Source: Octadecabacter sp.
GTDB lineage: Bacteria > Pseudomonadota > Alphaproteobacteria > Rhodobacterales > Rhodobacteraceae
Direction of reading: 5' to 3'
Length of the DNA stretch: 19,996 nt
NCBI GenBank assembly: GCA_003533975.1
Contig: DQCL01000154.1
Location: forward strand, 1-19,996
Positions 1-8,499 of the stretch are shown here, in pieces (the stretch's first letter is position 1; every line of letters begins with the position of its first letter). Made by a program: the position numbers and the translations under genes. The notes under the pieces were generated by a model. That model had not been told where the DNA came from. It saw only the letters and a program-made list of their open reading frames with translations, and made no database searches.

Positions 1-167
1 TCGAAAGCGACGGGGCTTTTCCAGTCCAGTGCAGAGTGGCGTCGTCGTGGATTATAAAAGCCGTTGATGTATTCCGCCGCACGGCAGTGGTTTGCTTGCA
101 AACCATGAGAGTGGAAGGTGGCGATCTCAGTCTTGCGTCGTGTCTTCCATGAATGCCGCCAGATCAG
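1..167 (-). pseudogene. IS3-family transposase (OrfB) C-terminal remnant, cut by the window edge
   Basis: The minus strand translates, in one frame, to an IS3-type integrase-core tail: a block resembling the usual 'ELIW..TRR.AE' region (seen here as ILIWRHSWKTRRKTEIATF, about 167-111) and then YINGFYNPRRRHSAL followed by WKSPVAF running off the left edge. An in-frame TAA lies just upstream of ILIW and no N-terminal part with the catalytic D, D, E residues is present, so this is a dead fragment. About 12 residues interrupt the otherwise typical join between 'ATF' and 'YINGFYN'; this extra stretch contains the palindrome TGGTTTGCTTGCAAACCA (88-105). The fragment abuts the 3' end of the lysR gene. 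The family assignment comes from recognised motifs; the exact IS group is not determined. Confidence 0.7.
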
Positions 168-170
168 TAT

Positions 171-1067
171 TTAAACTTCAAGATCACGCAAGCTAGATTT
201 GAATTCCTCCAGAAAATCTAAAGCAATTTTGGACGGAAGCTTGTGGATCGGCCTCACGAGGCAAATTTTGTGTGGAACGCTGGGCACAAAAGGTCGGAAA
301 TCAAGTCGGCTTTCATAGGTGCGTGCATCAAGTTCACTTACCACGGACACGCCAACACCCTGCGCGACAAGTTCGCAGGCAGCCGTGAATTGACGTGTTT
401 CGACAACATGAGTTGGCCGTACTGATGCTTTACGGAACACGTCGTTAAGGGTCCGAAAAAAACTGCTGTCACGACGTGTGTGTACAAAACGCTCTTTGTT
501 TAGGTGACTTGCATCAATTTGTTTGAGGTCCTGAAACCAGTGCCCTTTGGGGAAGATGCATACGGTTCTAATATCAATGGTCGTGCTTTCGATCGCAGGG
601 TGACCGTCAAACCCATCCGTGATGCCGCAATCATACTGCTCTCCCACTATCCATTCGAGGATCCGTTCGGGACGATCTGGTTCAAGTGTGATCGTAACGT
701 CGGGACGGCTTTTTAAGAATTTGGTGATAACTGCAGGCAGGTGGCTTGTGGCAAAGCCGGGGAGGCAGGCAATACTCAAGTGCCCTGCCGTTATGTCGTG
801 CAGGTTTTTGCTTGTATCGGTGATGTTTCTAAGCACCTCAAGCACACGCGCAATATCTGGTAGGATGTAGCCGGCCTCTTGTGTGGGCACCAAGCGGCCA
901 TTCTTGCGTTTAAGCAGTGCAAAGCCCAGTTCGCTGGATAAATCCGCCAGCAAACGGCTGACAGCGGGTTGCGAGATTTCTAAGCTCTGGGCGGCGCGTG
1001 TCATGCTGCCGTGATCTACAACTGATTTAAGAGCTTCAAGTTGGCGCAGTCTGGGTCGTGTCGTCAT
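171..1067 (-). CDS. LysR-family transcriptional regulator, divergent from ugpBAEC
   Basis: A 298-residue LysR-type regulator of normal family length. The N-terminal winged helix-turn-helix covers about residues 5-63, with helix-turn-helix core TRAAQSLEISQPAVSRL (about 23-39). The remainder (about 90-295) is the periplasmic-binding-protein-like co-inducer domain. I place the start at the ATG at 1067 (MTTRPRLRQL). The longer frame to 1079 would need a TTG codon and adds only four residues; neither start has a strong Shine-Dalgarno. The gene is divergent from ugpB across about 140 bp that contain a TATAA-N7-TTATA element, so control of the G3P importer and of itself is the obvious proposal. The true inducer is unknown. 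The gene is intact although an IS3 remnant touches its 3' end. Confidence 0.9.
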   Translation of the reverse strand: MTTRPRLRQLEALKSVVDHGSMTRAAQSLEISQPAVSRLLADLSSELGFALLKRKNGRLVPTQEAGYILPDIARVLEVLRNITDTSKNLHDITAGHLSIACLPGFATSHLPAVITKFLKSRPDVTITLEPDRPERILEWIVGEQYDCGITDGFDGHPAIESTTIDIRTVCIFPKGHWFQDLKQIDASHLNKERFVHTRRDSSFFRTLNDVFRKASVRPTHVVETRQFTAACELVAQGVGVSVVSELDARTYESRLDFRPFVPSVPHKICLVRPIHKLPSKIALDFLEEFKSSLRDLEV

Positions 1068-1092
1068 GGTGTGATCCAATACTCAAAGTAGG

Positions 1093-1109
1093 TATAATGA
1101 TATGTTATA
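1093..1109. promoter_or_regulatory. Candidate LysR-type operator (T-N11-A box)
   Basis: TATAA-N7-TTATA is a perfect 5-bp inverted repeat containing the T-N11-A pattern typical of LysR-family binding sites. It lies 26 bp upstream of the lysR ATG and about 100 bp upstream of ugpB, as expected for a site used for autoregulation and for control of a divergent target. A weak -35/-10-like pair for ugpB, TTGAAT (1131-1136) and TAACGT (1153-1158), lies just downstream. The base composition is AT-rich, so chance symmetry is possible. Confidence 0.35.
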
Positions 1110-1209
1110 AAAGTCAGGCAAGAAATAGTCTTGAATTATGTGAACACTCGGATAACGTGTCGGGATTGCGTGTCGACTAGCAGGTCGATGCAATTCCTGG
1201 GAGGAACAA

Positions 1210-2520
1210 ATGAAAAACTTAACAACTGGCGCATTGATCGCCGGATCCACGATGCTTTCACCATTCGCGGCGATGGCCGAAACCGAAGTCCACTTCTGGC
1301 ACGCCTTTACAGGTCGCTTAGGGGAGTTGGTTGCCGCACAAGTCGAAGAATTCAACGCAGGCCAAGACGAATTCACGGTCGTTGCATCCCATAAGGGCAA
1401 CTATTCCGAAACATTGAACGCTGGTATCGCTGCGTTCCGTGCCGGAGAGCAGCCTCAGATTCTGATGGTGTTTGAAGTCGGCACTGCAACTATGATGTCT
1501 GCTGAGGGCGCTGTGCGCTCTGTTACCGGTGTCATGGAAGCGTCTGGCGCTGAATTTGATCCCGACGCCTACATTGGAGCTGTTAACGGTTACTACACAA
1601 CCACCGATGGCGAAATGCTGTCTCTGCCGTTCAACGCATCAACACCCGTTCTGTGGGTGAACCGTGATGCATTTGAGGCCGCTGGCGTGGACCCTGACAC
1701 CGATTTGTCAACATGGCAGAACGTCGGTGAGGTTCTGACGCAATTGAAAGATGGCGGCAGCACTTGTCCGCTGACAACGGCTTGGCAGTCTTGGATTCAC
1801 CTTGAGAATTTCTCGGCCTATCACGATGTGCCGTTCGCCACGCAAGACAACGGCTTTGCAGGCACGGACACTGAGCTGGCGTTCAATAGCCCTGCTCAGG
1901 TTGCGCATATTTCCGCAATGGGTGAATGGGCCGCTGATGGTCGGTTCTTCTACGCGGGTCGCCGCAATGAAGGCGGCGCAAACTTCCGCAGCGGAGAATG
2001 TGCTTTGTTCACGGAAAGCTCTGCGGGTTACGCTGGCATCAAAGCCGAAGCTCAATTTCCGTTCGACGTTCGTCCGCTTCCTTACTGGGACGGCGTGGGC
2101 AATGCCCCTCAGAACACCATCATCGGTGGTGCGTCTTTGTGGGTAATGGAGGGCCATGAAGATGCTGAGTACGAAGGCGCTGCCCAGTTCCTAGCGTATT
2201 TGTCATCCTCTGATGTTCAGGCGAAATGGCACCAGGACACCGGTTACCTGCCGATCACAAATGCGGCTGCTGACGCAACGCGCGAAGCTGGCTTTTATGA
2301 AGCGAACCTCGGCACTGAAGTGGCCGTCATCCAGATGACCACAAACGAGCCGACAGCAAACTCCAAAGGCTTGCGTCTGGGGTCCTTCGATCAGATTCGT
2401 GGGATCATCGACGAAGAGCTCGAGGCCGTTTGGTCTGGCGACAAAGATGCGCAATCCGCACTTGATAGCGCAGTTGAGCGCGGCAATTCCCTGCTGCGCC
2501 GCTTTGAAGCTGCAAACTAA
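1210..2520 (+). CDS. ugpB: sn-glycerol-3-phosphate ABC transporter, substrate-binding protein
   Basis: A periplasmic solute-binding protein of 436 residues, almost the length of E. coli UgpB (438). A Sec signal peptide is visible, with predicted cleavage after AMA at residue 23. The mature protein begins [12 protein letters not shown], a hallmark of UgpB-type proteins, followed by a recognisable [15 protein letters not shown] block around residues 65-80. The start is supported by GGGAGGAAC ending 2 bp before the ATG at 1210. It captures G3P, and in some bacteria glycerophosphocholine, and delivers it to the UgpA/UgpE permease. It is the first gene of ugpBAEC and is followed by a strong hairpin that may raise its transcript level above that of the permeases. 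Ligand is assigned by family, not shown. Confidence 0.93.
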   Translation: MKNLTTGALIAGSTMLSPFAAMAETEVHFWHAFTGRLGELVAAQVEEFNAGQDEFTVVASHKGNYSETLNAGIAAFRAGEQPQILMVFEVGTATMMSAEGAVRSVTGVMEASGAEFDPDAYIGAVNGYYTTTDGEMLSLPFNASTPVLWVNRDAFEAAGVDPDTDLSTWQNVGEVLTQLKDGGSTCPLTTAWQSWIHLENFSAYHDVPFATQDNGFAGTDTELAFNSPAQVAHISAMGEWAADGRFFYAGRRNEGGANFRSGECALFTESSAGYAGIKAEAQFPFDVRPLPYWDGVGNAPQNTIIGGASLWVMEGHEDAEYEGAAQFLAYLSSSDVQAKWHQDTGYLPITNAAADATREAGFYEANLGTEVAVIQMTTNEPTANSKGLRLGSFDQIRGIIDEELEAVWSGDKDAQSALDSAVERGNSLLRRFEAAN

Positions 2521-2530
2521 GTAAAAACCT

Positions 2531-2560
2531 ATACGGGCGGCCAATCATGGTCGCCCGTAT
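2531..2560 (+). promoter_or_regulatory. Intercistronic hairpin between ugpB and ugpA
   Basis: A 12-bp stem (2531-2542 with 2549-2560, one G-T wobble pair) closes a 6-nt loop. There is no T-run after it, so it is more likely a 3'-end stabiliser or partial attenuator for ugpB mRNA than a full terminator. Because the ATG at 2547 lies in its loop, the hairpin also argues for the later ugpA start at 2580. Confidence 0.65.
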
Positions 2561-2579
2561 GTCTTTGGGGGCTGCGGAC

Positions 2580-3461
2580 ATGGAAAAGCGGGTAACGTTC
2601 AAGGGCTGGATTCTGCCGCTGTGTCTAATTGCGCCGCAAGTCCTCGTGTCTGCGATCTTCTTTTTCTACCCGGCGGGACAGGCCATTTGGCAGTCGTTGT
2701 TCATCCCCGACCCATTCGGGTTGTCGATGCAATACGTCGGCCTTGGAAACTTTGAGTACTTGTTGTCAGATCCGTATTACCGCACATCTTTCCTAACGAC
2801 GGCGATCTTTTCGACCCTTGTTACCCTCTGCTCCATGATCCCCGCGCTGTTTTTGGCCGTGGTTGCAGATCGCTTAATCAAAGGCGCTGGCGTCTATCGC
2901 ACCATGCTAATCTGGCCATACGCCGTTGCACCTGCAATCGCTGGCGTGTTGTGGCTGTTCATGTTCAACACCCGAGTTGGCGTCGTGTCTTGGTACCTTG
3001 GCCAATTTGGCTATGACTGGAACCATGTGCTGAACGGCGGTGAAGCGATGGGGCTTGTCGTTGTCGCCTCCGCGTGGGGGCGGATCAGCTACAACTTCCT
3101 TTTCTTCTTTGCAGCCTTACAAGCAATTCCGAAATCTGTGATCGAGGCCGCCGCGATTGATGGCGCGCGGTTCTGGAAGCGGTTCTGGACCATCGTTCTG
3201 CCATTGCTGTCGCCCACAACGTTCTTCTTGTTGGTCGTCAATATTGTCTATGCTTTCTTTGAAACCTTTGGTGTCATCCACACGATCACGTCAGGCGGGC
3301 CGCAACAATCGACCACCATCCTTGTCTACAAAGTATTCTCGGACGGGTTTGTGGGCCAAGACCTTGGGTCGTCCGCCGCGCAATCCGTGATCCTTCTTTT
3401 CGTGGTTGGGGCACTTACCATCTTCCAGTTCAAATTCATTGAACGGCGGGTGCACTATTGA
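2580..3461 (+). CDS. ugpA: sn-glycerol-3-phosphate ABC transporter, permease subunit
   Basis: An inner-membrane permease of the binding-protein-dependent transport family. With the start at ATG 2580 ([10 protein letters not shown]) it is 293 residues, matching E. coli UgpA (295). The in-frame ATG 33 bp upstream lies in the intercistronic hairpin, and a G-rich ribosome-binding stretch precedes 2580. Six hydrophobic segments are visible (first about 11-31). The cytoplasmic EAA loop that contacts the ATPase is present ([14 protein letters not shown], about 189-202, ending in VLP). The stop codon overlaps the TTG start of the next gene, showing translational coupling with ugpE. Confidence 0.92.
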   Translation: MEKRVTFKGWILPLCLIAPQVLVSAIFFFYPAGQAIWQSLFIPDPFGLSMQYVGLGNFEYLLSDPYYRTSFLTTAIFSTLVTLCSMIPALFLAVVADRLIKGAGVYRTMLIWPYAVAPAIAGVLWLFMFNTRVGVVSWYLGQFGYDWNHVLNGGEAMGLVVVASAWGRISYNFLFFFAALQAIPKSVIEAAAIDGARFWKRFWTIVLPLLSPTTFFLLVVNIVYAFFETFGVIHTITSGGPQQSTTILVYKVFSDGFVGQDLGSSAAQSVILLFVVGALTIFQFKFIERRVHY

Positions 3462-4324
3462 CCCATCCCAATGATCCCCCTCCCGGCATGGTCGAAAAGC
3501 GCGGCGCTGGCCTGTGGTTGTCCCATGTGATCATGATCATCGGCGTGCTGATCGTGTTCTTCCCGATCTGGCTGGCCTTTGTGGCCTCAACGGTAACGCA
3601 GCCCGAAATCGTCAGCCCGCCCATGCCGTTGTTGCCCGGCGATCAGTTCTGGAACAACTATCGCGAGGCACTGTTTGCGGGCGTCAATGTCCCTGTCGCC
3701 ACAATGCTTGTGAATTCATTGGTGATGGCGATTGGTATAGCCGTGGGCAAGATTGTCATCTCGCTGCTGTCGGCCTTTGCCATCGTCTATTTCAAGTTTC
3801 CCGGTAAGATGGTGTTCTTCTGGCTGATTTTCCTCACGCTTATGCTGCCCGTCGAAGTCCGCATTGTCCCCACGTATGAGGTGATCGCAGGGTTTGGCAT
3901 GCTCAACAGCTACGGCGGTTTGATTCTACCGTTGATCGCATCGGCCACGGCAACATTCCTGTTTCGACAATTCTATATGACGGTGCCGGATGAACTCGCA
4001 GAGGCCGCGCGTGTTGACGGTGCATCGCCTATGCGGTTTTTCTGGGACATTCTCTTTCCGATGAGCCGCACCAACATCGCAGCCCTGTTCGTGATTTTGT
4101 TTATCTACGGCTGGAACCAATATCTATGGCCGCTGCTCATCACCACGGATCCGTCGATGAACACCATCGTTATGGGCATTAAACAGATGTTCCCGTCGGG
4201 CGATGACACTGCAAACTGGCCGGTCATCATGGCGACATCCATTTTGGCGATGATCCCACCGATCATTGTGGTCATTTCAATGCAAAAACTCTTTATCCGC
4301 GGCCTCGTGGACAGTGAAAAGTAG
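3458..4324 (+). CDS. ugpE: sn-glycerol-3-phosphate ABC transporter, permease subunit
   Basis: The second Ugp membrane subunit, forming the heterodimeric channel with UgpA. The EAA loop is clear ([20 protein letters not shown], about residues 182-201 from the TTG). The start is uncertain: a TTG at 3458 overlaps the ugpA stop (TTGA) and has CGGCGGG about 8 bp upstream, giving 288 residues; an ATG at 3488 would give 278 residues but has no Shine-Dalgarno. E. coli UgpE has 281. I favour the coupled TTG. The stop is 6 bp before ugpC. Confidence 0.91.
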   Translation: MTHPNDPPPGMVEKRGAGLWLSHVIMIIGVLIVFFPIWLAFVASTVTQPEIVSPPMPLLPGDQFWNNYREALFAGVNVPVATMLVNSLVMAIGIAVGKIVISLLSAFAIVYFKFPGKMVFFWLIFLTLMLPVEVRIVPTYEVIAGFGMLNSYGGLILPLIASATATFLFRQFYMTVPDELAEAARVDGASPMRFFWDILFPMSRTNIAALFVILFIYGWNQYLWPLLITTDPSMNTIVMGIKQMFPSGDDTANWPVIMATSILAMIPPIIVVISMQKLFIRGLVDSEK

Positions 4325-4330
4325 GCAATC

Positions 4331-5386
4331 ATGGCAACTGTAACTCTAAACGACATCAAGAAACGGTTTGGCAGCACGCAAGTCATCCATGGCGTTTCAA
4401 CCGAGATCGAAGACGGCGAATTTATCGTCATCGTTGGGCCGTCCGGTTGCGGGAAATCTACGTTGCTGCGCATGGTTGCAGGGCTAGAGTCTGTTTCAGA
4501 AGGCGAAATCGGAATCGGCGGAAAGCGCGTTAACGATCTTGAACCTATGGACCGCGACATCGCGATGGTGTTTCAGAATTACGCACTTTATCCGCACATG
4601 TCGGTGCGCGAGAACATGGGCTACGGGCTGAAGATCGCTAAGCTGTCAAAGGTTGAGATTGATAAGAAAGTGGATGCCGCAGCCAAGCTGTTGCAGCTGG
4701 AAGACTACCTAGACCGCCGCCCCCGCGATCTATCCGGTGGGCAGCGCCAAAGGGTCGCCATGGGCCGCGCGATTGTGCGTGAACCTGCGGTGTTTTTGTT
4801 TGATGAACCGCTGTCCAATCTAGACGCCAAACTGCGAGTTCAAATGCGTCTTGAAATCCGAGACCTTCAAAACCGTCTGGGAATTACAGCGCTTTACGTC
4901 ACCCACGATCAGGTCGAAGCCATGACAATGGCGGACCGCATGATTGTTATGAACGGCGGGCGCGTTGAGCAGATCGGTACGCCGCTTGAAGTTTATGAAC
5001 GCCCGCAAACCCTGTTCGCCGCGCAATTTATCGGCAGCCCTTCAATGAACGTGTTGGATGGCGAATTGACCGCCGACGGCCTCATAGTTGGCGATGCGAA
5101 AGTGCCAGCACCTACAAAAGCCACGGGTAATGTGACGGTCGGTATAAGGCCCGAACACATCGCCGTAGACCCCACAGGTTCATTGTCAATCACCGTGCAA
5201 ATGGGCGAACCGTTGGGTGCCAATACCTTGCTGCACGGGCGGATCACAGGAACCAACGACGCCTTCACGTTGAGTTTGCCTGGTGTTCACCACGCCGTGG
5301 CGGGTGAAGTCGTACGGTTCGGCGTTGACCCATCAAACCTGCATTTCTTCGATCCAAAAAGCGGCGCGCGGCTAGAGGAATGGTAA
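4331..5386 (+). CDS. ugpC: sn-glycerol-3-phosphate ABC transporter, ATP-binding subunit
   Basis: A cytoplasmic ATPase of 351 residues of the CUT1/MalK-like class (E. coli UgpC has 356). All motifs are intact: Walker A GPSGCGKST (36-44), Q-loop Gln82, signature LSGGQ (134-138), Walker B VFLFDE (154-159) and switch His192 in THDQ. A C-terminal TOBE-type region (from about 235) contains the usual GIRPEHI block. It powers the UgpA/UgpE channel and is the last gene of the operon, followed at once by terminator hairpins. In E. coli UgpC the C-terminal region mediates inhibition by phosphate; whether that holds here is unknown. Confidence 0.93.
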   Translation: MATVTLNDIKKRFGSTQVIHGVSTEIEDGEFIVIVGPSGCGKSTLLRMVAGLESVSEGEIGIGGKRVNDLEPMDRDIAMVFQNYALYPHMSVRENMGYGLKIAKLSKVEIDKKVDAAAKLLQLEDYLDRRPRDLSGGQRQRVAMGRAIVREPAVFLFDEPLSNLDAKLRVQMRLEIRDLQNRLGITALYVTHDQVEAMTMADRMIVMNGGRVEQIGTPLEVYERPQTLFAAQFIGSPSMNVLDGELTADGLIVGDAKVPAPTKATGNVTVGIRPEHIAVDPTGSLSITVQMGEPLGANTLLHGRITGTNDAFTLSLPGVHHAVAGEVVRFGVDPSNLHFFDPKSGARLEEW

Positions 5387-5390
5387 TCCC

Positions 5391-5440
5391 CCCCCATTTT
5401 TAATGGGGGCCGCTTGTAGAATTACGCGGCCATTTTCAGT
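5391..5440. terminator. Tandem terminator hairpins between convergent ugpC and the Na+/Pi gene
   Basis: The first hairpin, CCCCCATT-TTT-AATGGGGG (5391-5409), is a perfect 8-bp stem. The second is GGCCGC (5408-5413) with GCGGCC (5426-5431), followed on the plus strand by ATTTTCAGTTTTAT. They share bases, so they are alternative or sequential folds. Position just after the ugpC stop and between convergent genes fits a terminator for the ugp operon that may also work from the other side. Confidence 0.7.
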
Positions 5441-5526
5441 TTTATAACGGGTGGGGGCCGCCAATGACCATGTTGGGGTGATCTTTGTCGCGCTTGGTGT
5501 TCGTCTTGCTTTTGAACAGCGAAGGT

Positions 5527-7197
5527 TCAGACATCTGGGCGTCTGGCCAAACGGCTGCTCAACAAGTCACCGGTTTCAGAAAGGATTGGGTGGGCGACCA
5601 CGGTAAAGAACGTATTGATCTGCTTAAGGGCACGGAGCGTTTCTTGATGAATATTGCTTGTCTCGATACTTTCCACCAACCCCTCTTGTAGCCGCTTCAG
5701 GTGGTGGTGTTGCAGTCGCTTTTCGATCTCTCGAATCTCGTCCTTCTTTTCGACCAAAGCGCGTGCTTCTTCAGGGTCTTGAACCATCATGACATGGATC
5801 GCCAACTGCATGTTTGACAGGACGTGGTCGTGAAAATCTGACACCTCCTTCATGCCCTGTTCTGAGAATGTAACCCCTTCAATGTTTAGACGGCGCGCCA
5901 ATCCAACAAGTTTGGGCGAAACGGTTTCTGCAGCCCCCCACATGCTAGCGGCTGTTGTCGAAAGCTCCATTGACTTCGTGCTTGTCGCTTCGTCCATTTC
6001 CGCTTGGTTCAGTTTTGCCAAATAGAGTTTGATCTCCAGATGCATCTTACGGATGGCCTTTTCCTCGGCAAGCATCGTGGCGGCGACCACGTCGTCCCAT
6101 TGCACGAATAACCCGCTTACGTTGCGCATCATGCTTTCGACAGCCTCGGCCATATGCATGATTTCACGGGCTGCACAGGATAATGCGCGATCCGGTTTTG
6201 TGAGAGCCGTGGGGTCTAACGCACTTGCGCGACCATTGCCTGCCGAAGAGTCAGTCGCGGGGCGCATGAATTTTGAAACGAGGGCCAAGACCGGGCCCGT
6301 AAATGGCAGTGACACAAGGGCCAGGCAGGTGTTGAAGGCGAGGTGCAGTCCAATTACCTGGCCTGCAGGCGTTTGGCCAAGCCACGTAAGTGGAAGGTCA
6401 AATGACATGAATGCTCCAAGGGCCAAGAGCGCGCCACCGCCCCGCAATGCGACATTCGCCACAATCATCCGCCTTGCTTCAAGGGGTGCCGCCAACGTCA
6501 ATATATACGCAATGAATGTGGACCCGAAATTGGCACCAAGAACTAATGCAATTGCCGCGCTAAGGGGCAAAACACCATGTGCCACTAGCGTCACAAATAA
6601 CAAGATCGCAGCAACACTTGAATGCACAACCCATGCGAACATCGCCCCAACGACAAAAGCGGTTATCATGTCTTTAGACAGGTAGCCCATAATGGCCGCT
6701 GCGCCCTGGCTATCCGTCAAGGGACCCGTTGCCGCACGGATTAAATCCAAGGATAGAAATATCAAAGACAGGCCAATCAGAATGCGACCCGCTTGTCGGG
6801 TCTTTCGCTGCTCGCCACGTAAGAATAGGCCAACGCCCAGCAACATGAGGAATGGGACCAGAAAAGACTGTTTGAGTAGCAAGAGCTGGGCTGCAATGGC
6901 CGAACCGGCATCCGCGCCAAGTAGAATGGCAAGACCAACCGTAGCTGCAATGCTGCGGCGTGATACGAAATTCGAGACAAGGATTGCGACAGCGGTTGAG
7001 CTTTGAAGTAAAACAGCCGTGCCCAAGCCGGACCCTGCTGCCAATAACTTGCTATTGGATGACAGCCTTAGCCACCGCCGCAATTGGACAGAAAATGCCC
7101 TTTCGACACCAGTCCGCACCAACCTGACGGACCAGATGAGAAGCGCCGCTGCCCCCGCGATATGAAGAACGATCATAAGAGCGCTGCTATTTCCCAC
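5527..7197 (-). CDS. Na+/phosphate cotransporter (NptA/YjbB-like) with C-terminal PhoU-like domain
   Basis: An inner-membrane protein of 556 residues (E. coli YjbB has 543). The N-terminal half (about 1-310) holds two Na/Pi-cotransporter repeats: the first has GLGTAVLLQSSTAV (QSS at 65-67) and a degenerate GADAGSA (94-100); the second has HSS (192-194) in place of QSS, then GANFGST (221-227). The C-terminal third (about 345-535) is helical and charged, as in PhoU-like domains. The start is a GTG at 7197 backed by GGAAGAAG 6 bp upstream. It lies 27 bp after the DeoR-type gene, so the two are probably co-transcribed. E. coli YjbB has been proposed to export phosphate. Next to G3P uptake genes, an outlet for surplus phosphate is an attractive role (inference). 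Transport direction cannot be read from sequence. Confidence 0.87.
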   Translation of the reverse strand: MGNSSALMIVLHIAGAAALLIWSVRLVRTGVERAFSVQLRRWLRLSSNSKLLAAGSGLGTAVLLQSSTAVAILVSNFVSRRSIAATVGLAILLGADAGSAIAAQLLLLKQSFLVPFLMLLGVGLFLRGEQRKTRQAGRILIGLSLIFLSLDLIRAATGPLTDSQGAAAIMGYLSKDMITAFVVGAMFAWVVHSSVAAILLFVTLVAHGVLPLSAAIALVLGANFGSTFIAYILTLAAPLEARRMIVANVALRGGGALLALGAFMSFDLPLTWLGQTPAGQVIGLHLAFNTCLALVSLPFTGPVLALVSKFMRPATDSSAGNGRASALDPTALTKPDRALSCAAREIMHMAEAVESMMRNVSGLFVQWDDVVAATMLAEEKAIRKMHLEIKLYLAKLNQAEMDEATSTKSMELSTTAASMWGAAETVSPKLVGLARRLNIEGVTFSEQGMKEVSDFHDHVLSNMQLAIHVMMVQDPEEARALVEKKDEIREIEKRLQHHHLKRLQEGLVESIETSNIHQETLRALKQINTFFTVVAHPILSETGDLLSSRLARRPDV

Positions 7198-7224
7198 CAG
7201 AGACTTCTTCCGTTGCGAGGCGCA

Positions 7225-8007
7225 TCAATTCTTTTTCTCATCAGGGAATATCACCTCGATGCCAGCGGTCTCAAGGTCTTGATGAATATCATGAGGAGGC
7301 GCCTTTTCAGTGATTAGCCGATCAATTGAGGTTAGTGGGCAGACCTCAAATGAGGCCAGCGCACCCAGCTTTGACGAATCTGCAAGGATCGTGACGGCCT
7401 CTGATTGTTCGACCATGGCCTTCGCGATCTGCGCTTGGTTGATGTCATAATCCATCGCGCCACTGCGGGCATCCAATGCGCCGATCGTCAAAACAGCATG
7501 ATGCGCCCGAAAGGACCGTATTTGCGCCGCAGCCATTGTTCCAACTGTCTGACTGTTCTTGGCACCAAACTCCCCCCCCAACAGAAAGGTTTGACCGGTG
7601 CCCTTAGCCATCGCGTATGTGCGGGCATTCTCGGTCGAGTTCGTAATAAGGGTTAGACCTTCCACGGATGCGGCGGCGATAGCTTCGATAAAGAACAAAG
7701 TTGTTGAACCAGTATCAACAAAAAGGGTTTGACCCGGCTCAAAGAGGGACGCGGCAAGCTGTGCAATGTCCACCTTTGCATCAACATTTTCGGACTGTCG
7801 TTGTTTGAACGTCCCTTCGCCCAAAGCGCGCGGTATACGTGCGCCGCCGTGGACCTTTAGGATTTTACCAATCTCTGAAAGCTGTGTCAGGTCTCGCCGT
7901 ATCGTTTCACGCGACGCACCAAGCTTGACGGCAAGGTCATCAACCGAAACCTTTTCACGCCGCCGCACAATTTCGATCAACTTGGTCTGGCGTGTCTTTA
8001 CTCTCAT
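7225..8007 (-). CDS. DeoR-family (GlpR-like) transcriptional repressor
   Basis: A 260-residue DeoR-family regulator. The N-terminal helix-turn-helix (about 6-57) contains the family signature DLAVKLGASRETIRRDL (24-40) and ends in KVHGGA. The C-terminal sugar-phosphate sensor domain (about 75-235) shows DTGSTT (98-103), an ITNS block and an LLGGEF block. Members of this group, such as GlpR, respond to phosphorylated intermediates such as G3P. It precedes the Na+/Pi gene on the same strand and is divergent from the Pot-type operon across 492 bp, so it may control either or both. It is a paralogue of the regulator at 18314-19087. Confidence 0.9.
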   Translation of the reverse strand: MRVKTRQTKLIEIVRRREKVSVDDLAVKLGASRETIRRDLTQLSEIGKILKVHGGARIPRALGEGTFKQRQSENVDAKVDIAQLAASLFEPGQTLFVDTGSTTLFFIEAIAAASVEGLTLITNSTENARTYAMAKGTGQTFLLGGEFGAKNSQTVGTMAAAQIRSFRAHHAVLTIGALDARSGAMDYDINQAQIAKAMVEQSEAVTILADSSKLGALASFEVCPLTSIDRLITEKAPPHDIHQDLETAGIEVIFPDEKKN

Positions 8008-8499
8008 CTGGAATCTCTACTGTTGACCGAGTTTGTCATCCATATTACGAATTTGGTCACGAAGTCTATGTTTGGGACGTTGAATGTCACGAATCCAATG
8101 CAAGCCCGTGACCGGTACATCTGTACTAAGATTGCCCACACCTGATGTGGTGCATGGCCGCTTGGTTGGGATTGTCAGTCTTGCACAGTCTGAACAAAAT
8201 AGTTCCGGCAGGCAAAACCGCGAAGAACGATTTACGGGGCTAATGCGCTGTATCGAGTACTTGGATAAAACAAACAAACGGATGTGCTTTGCAGTCCAGT
8301 CTGTACGCGGAGTCTTTGCCACGGCGAAGAGAACCCGCAAACGAGAGGAGACTTGCTGCTAGCACAATTGAGAGGTGGGTCGGGCAGGTGACACCAAGTA
8401 TGTCACGAAAGGATCATGAAATAGGTCTACGCCTAGCCGCAGCCTCATTGCGTTCAGACGCAAAGCTAATAACCAGTTCTTCATGGAGGGAGACATACG
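8008..8499. promoter_or_regulatory. Divergent intergenic control region with repeated GTCACGAA elements
   Basis: This 492-bp region between the DeoR-type gene and the Pot-type operon has no convincing gene; the short open frames here have no recognisable protein features. The octamer GTCACGAA occurs three times in the same orientation, at 8056-8063, 8086-8093 and 8402-8409. The first two are exactly 30 bp apart, about three helical turns. The third forms the right arm of GTGAC-N9-GTCAC (8388-8406). A small palindrome GTACA-TC-TGTAC lies at 8115-8126. These are candidate operator half-sites. No confident -35/-10 pair was found. The Shine-Dalgarno GGAGGGAG (8485-8492) serves the next gene. Confidence 0.45.

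Noticed and set aside
1068..1209. Pho box (paired CTGTCAT-like repeats) upstream of ugpB
   Set aside because: I looked for two 7-bp repeats at 11-bp spacing here and in the other two promoter regions (8008-8499 and 18077-18313) and saw none convincing, although ugp is phosphate-controlled in enteric bacteria.
2547..2579. Earlier in-frame ATG for ugpA
   Set aside because: It lies inside the intercistronic hairpin loop and has no Shine-Dalgarno; starting at 2580 gives the family length.
6029..7006. Long plus-strand open frames (218 and 104 codons) opposite the Na+/Pi transporter gene
   Set aside because: Antisense shadows of a clear membrane protein; composition is unlike a real protein.
8017..8362. 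Overlapping open frames of about 90-107 codons on both strands in the intergenic region
   Set aside because: No recognisable domains, no good ribosome-binding sites, and they overlap each other on opposite strands; the region looks regulatory.
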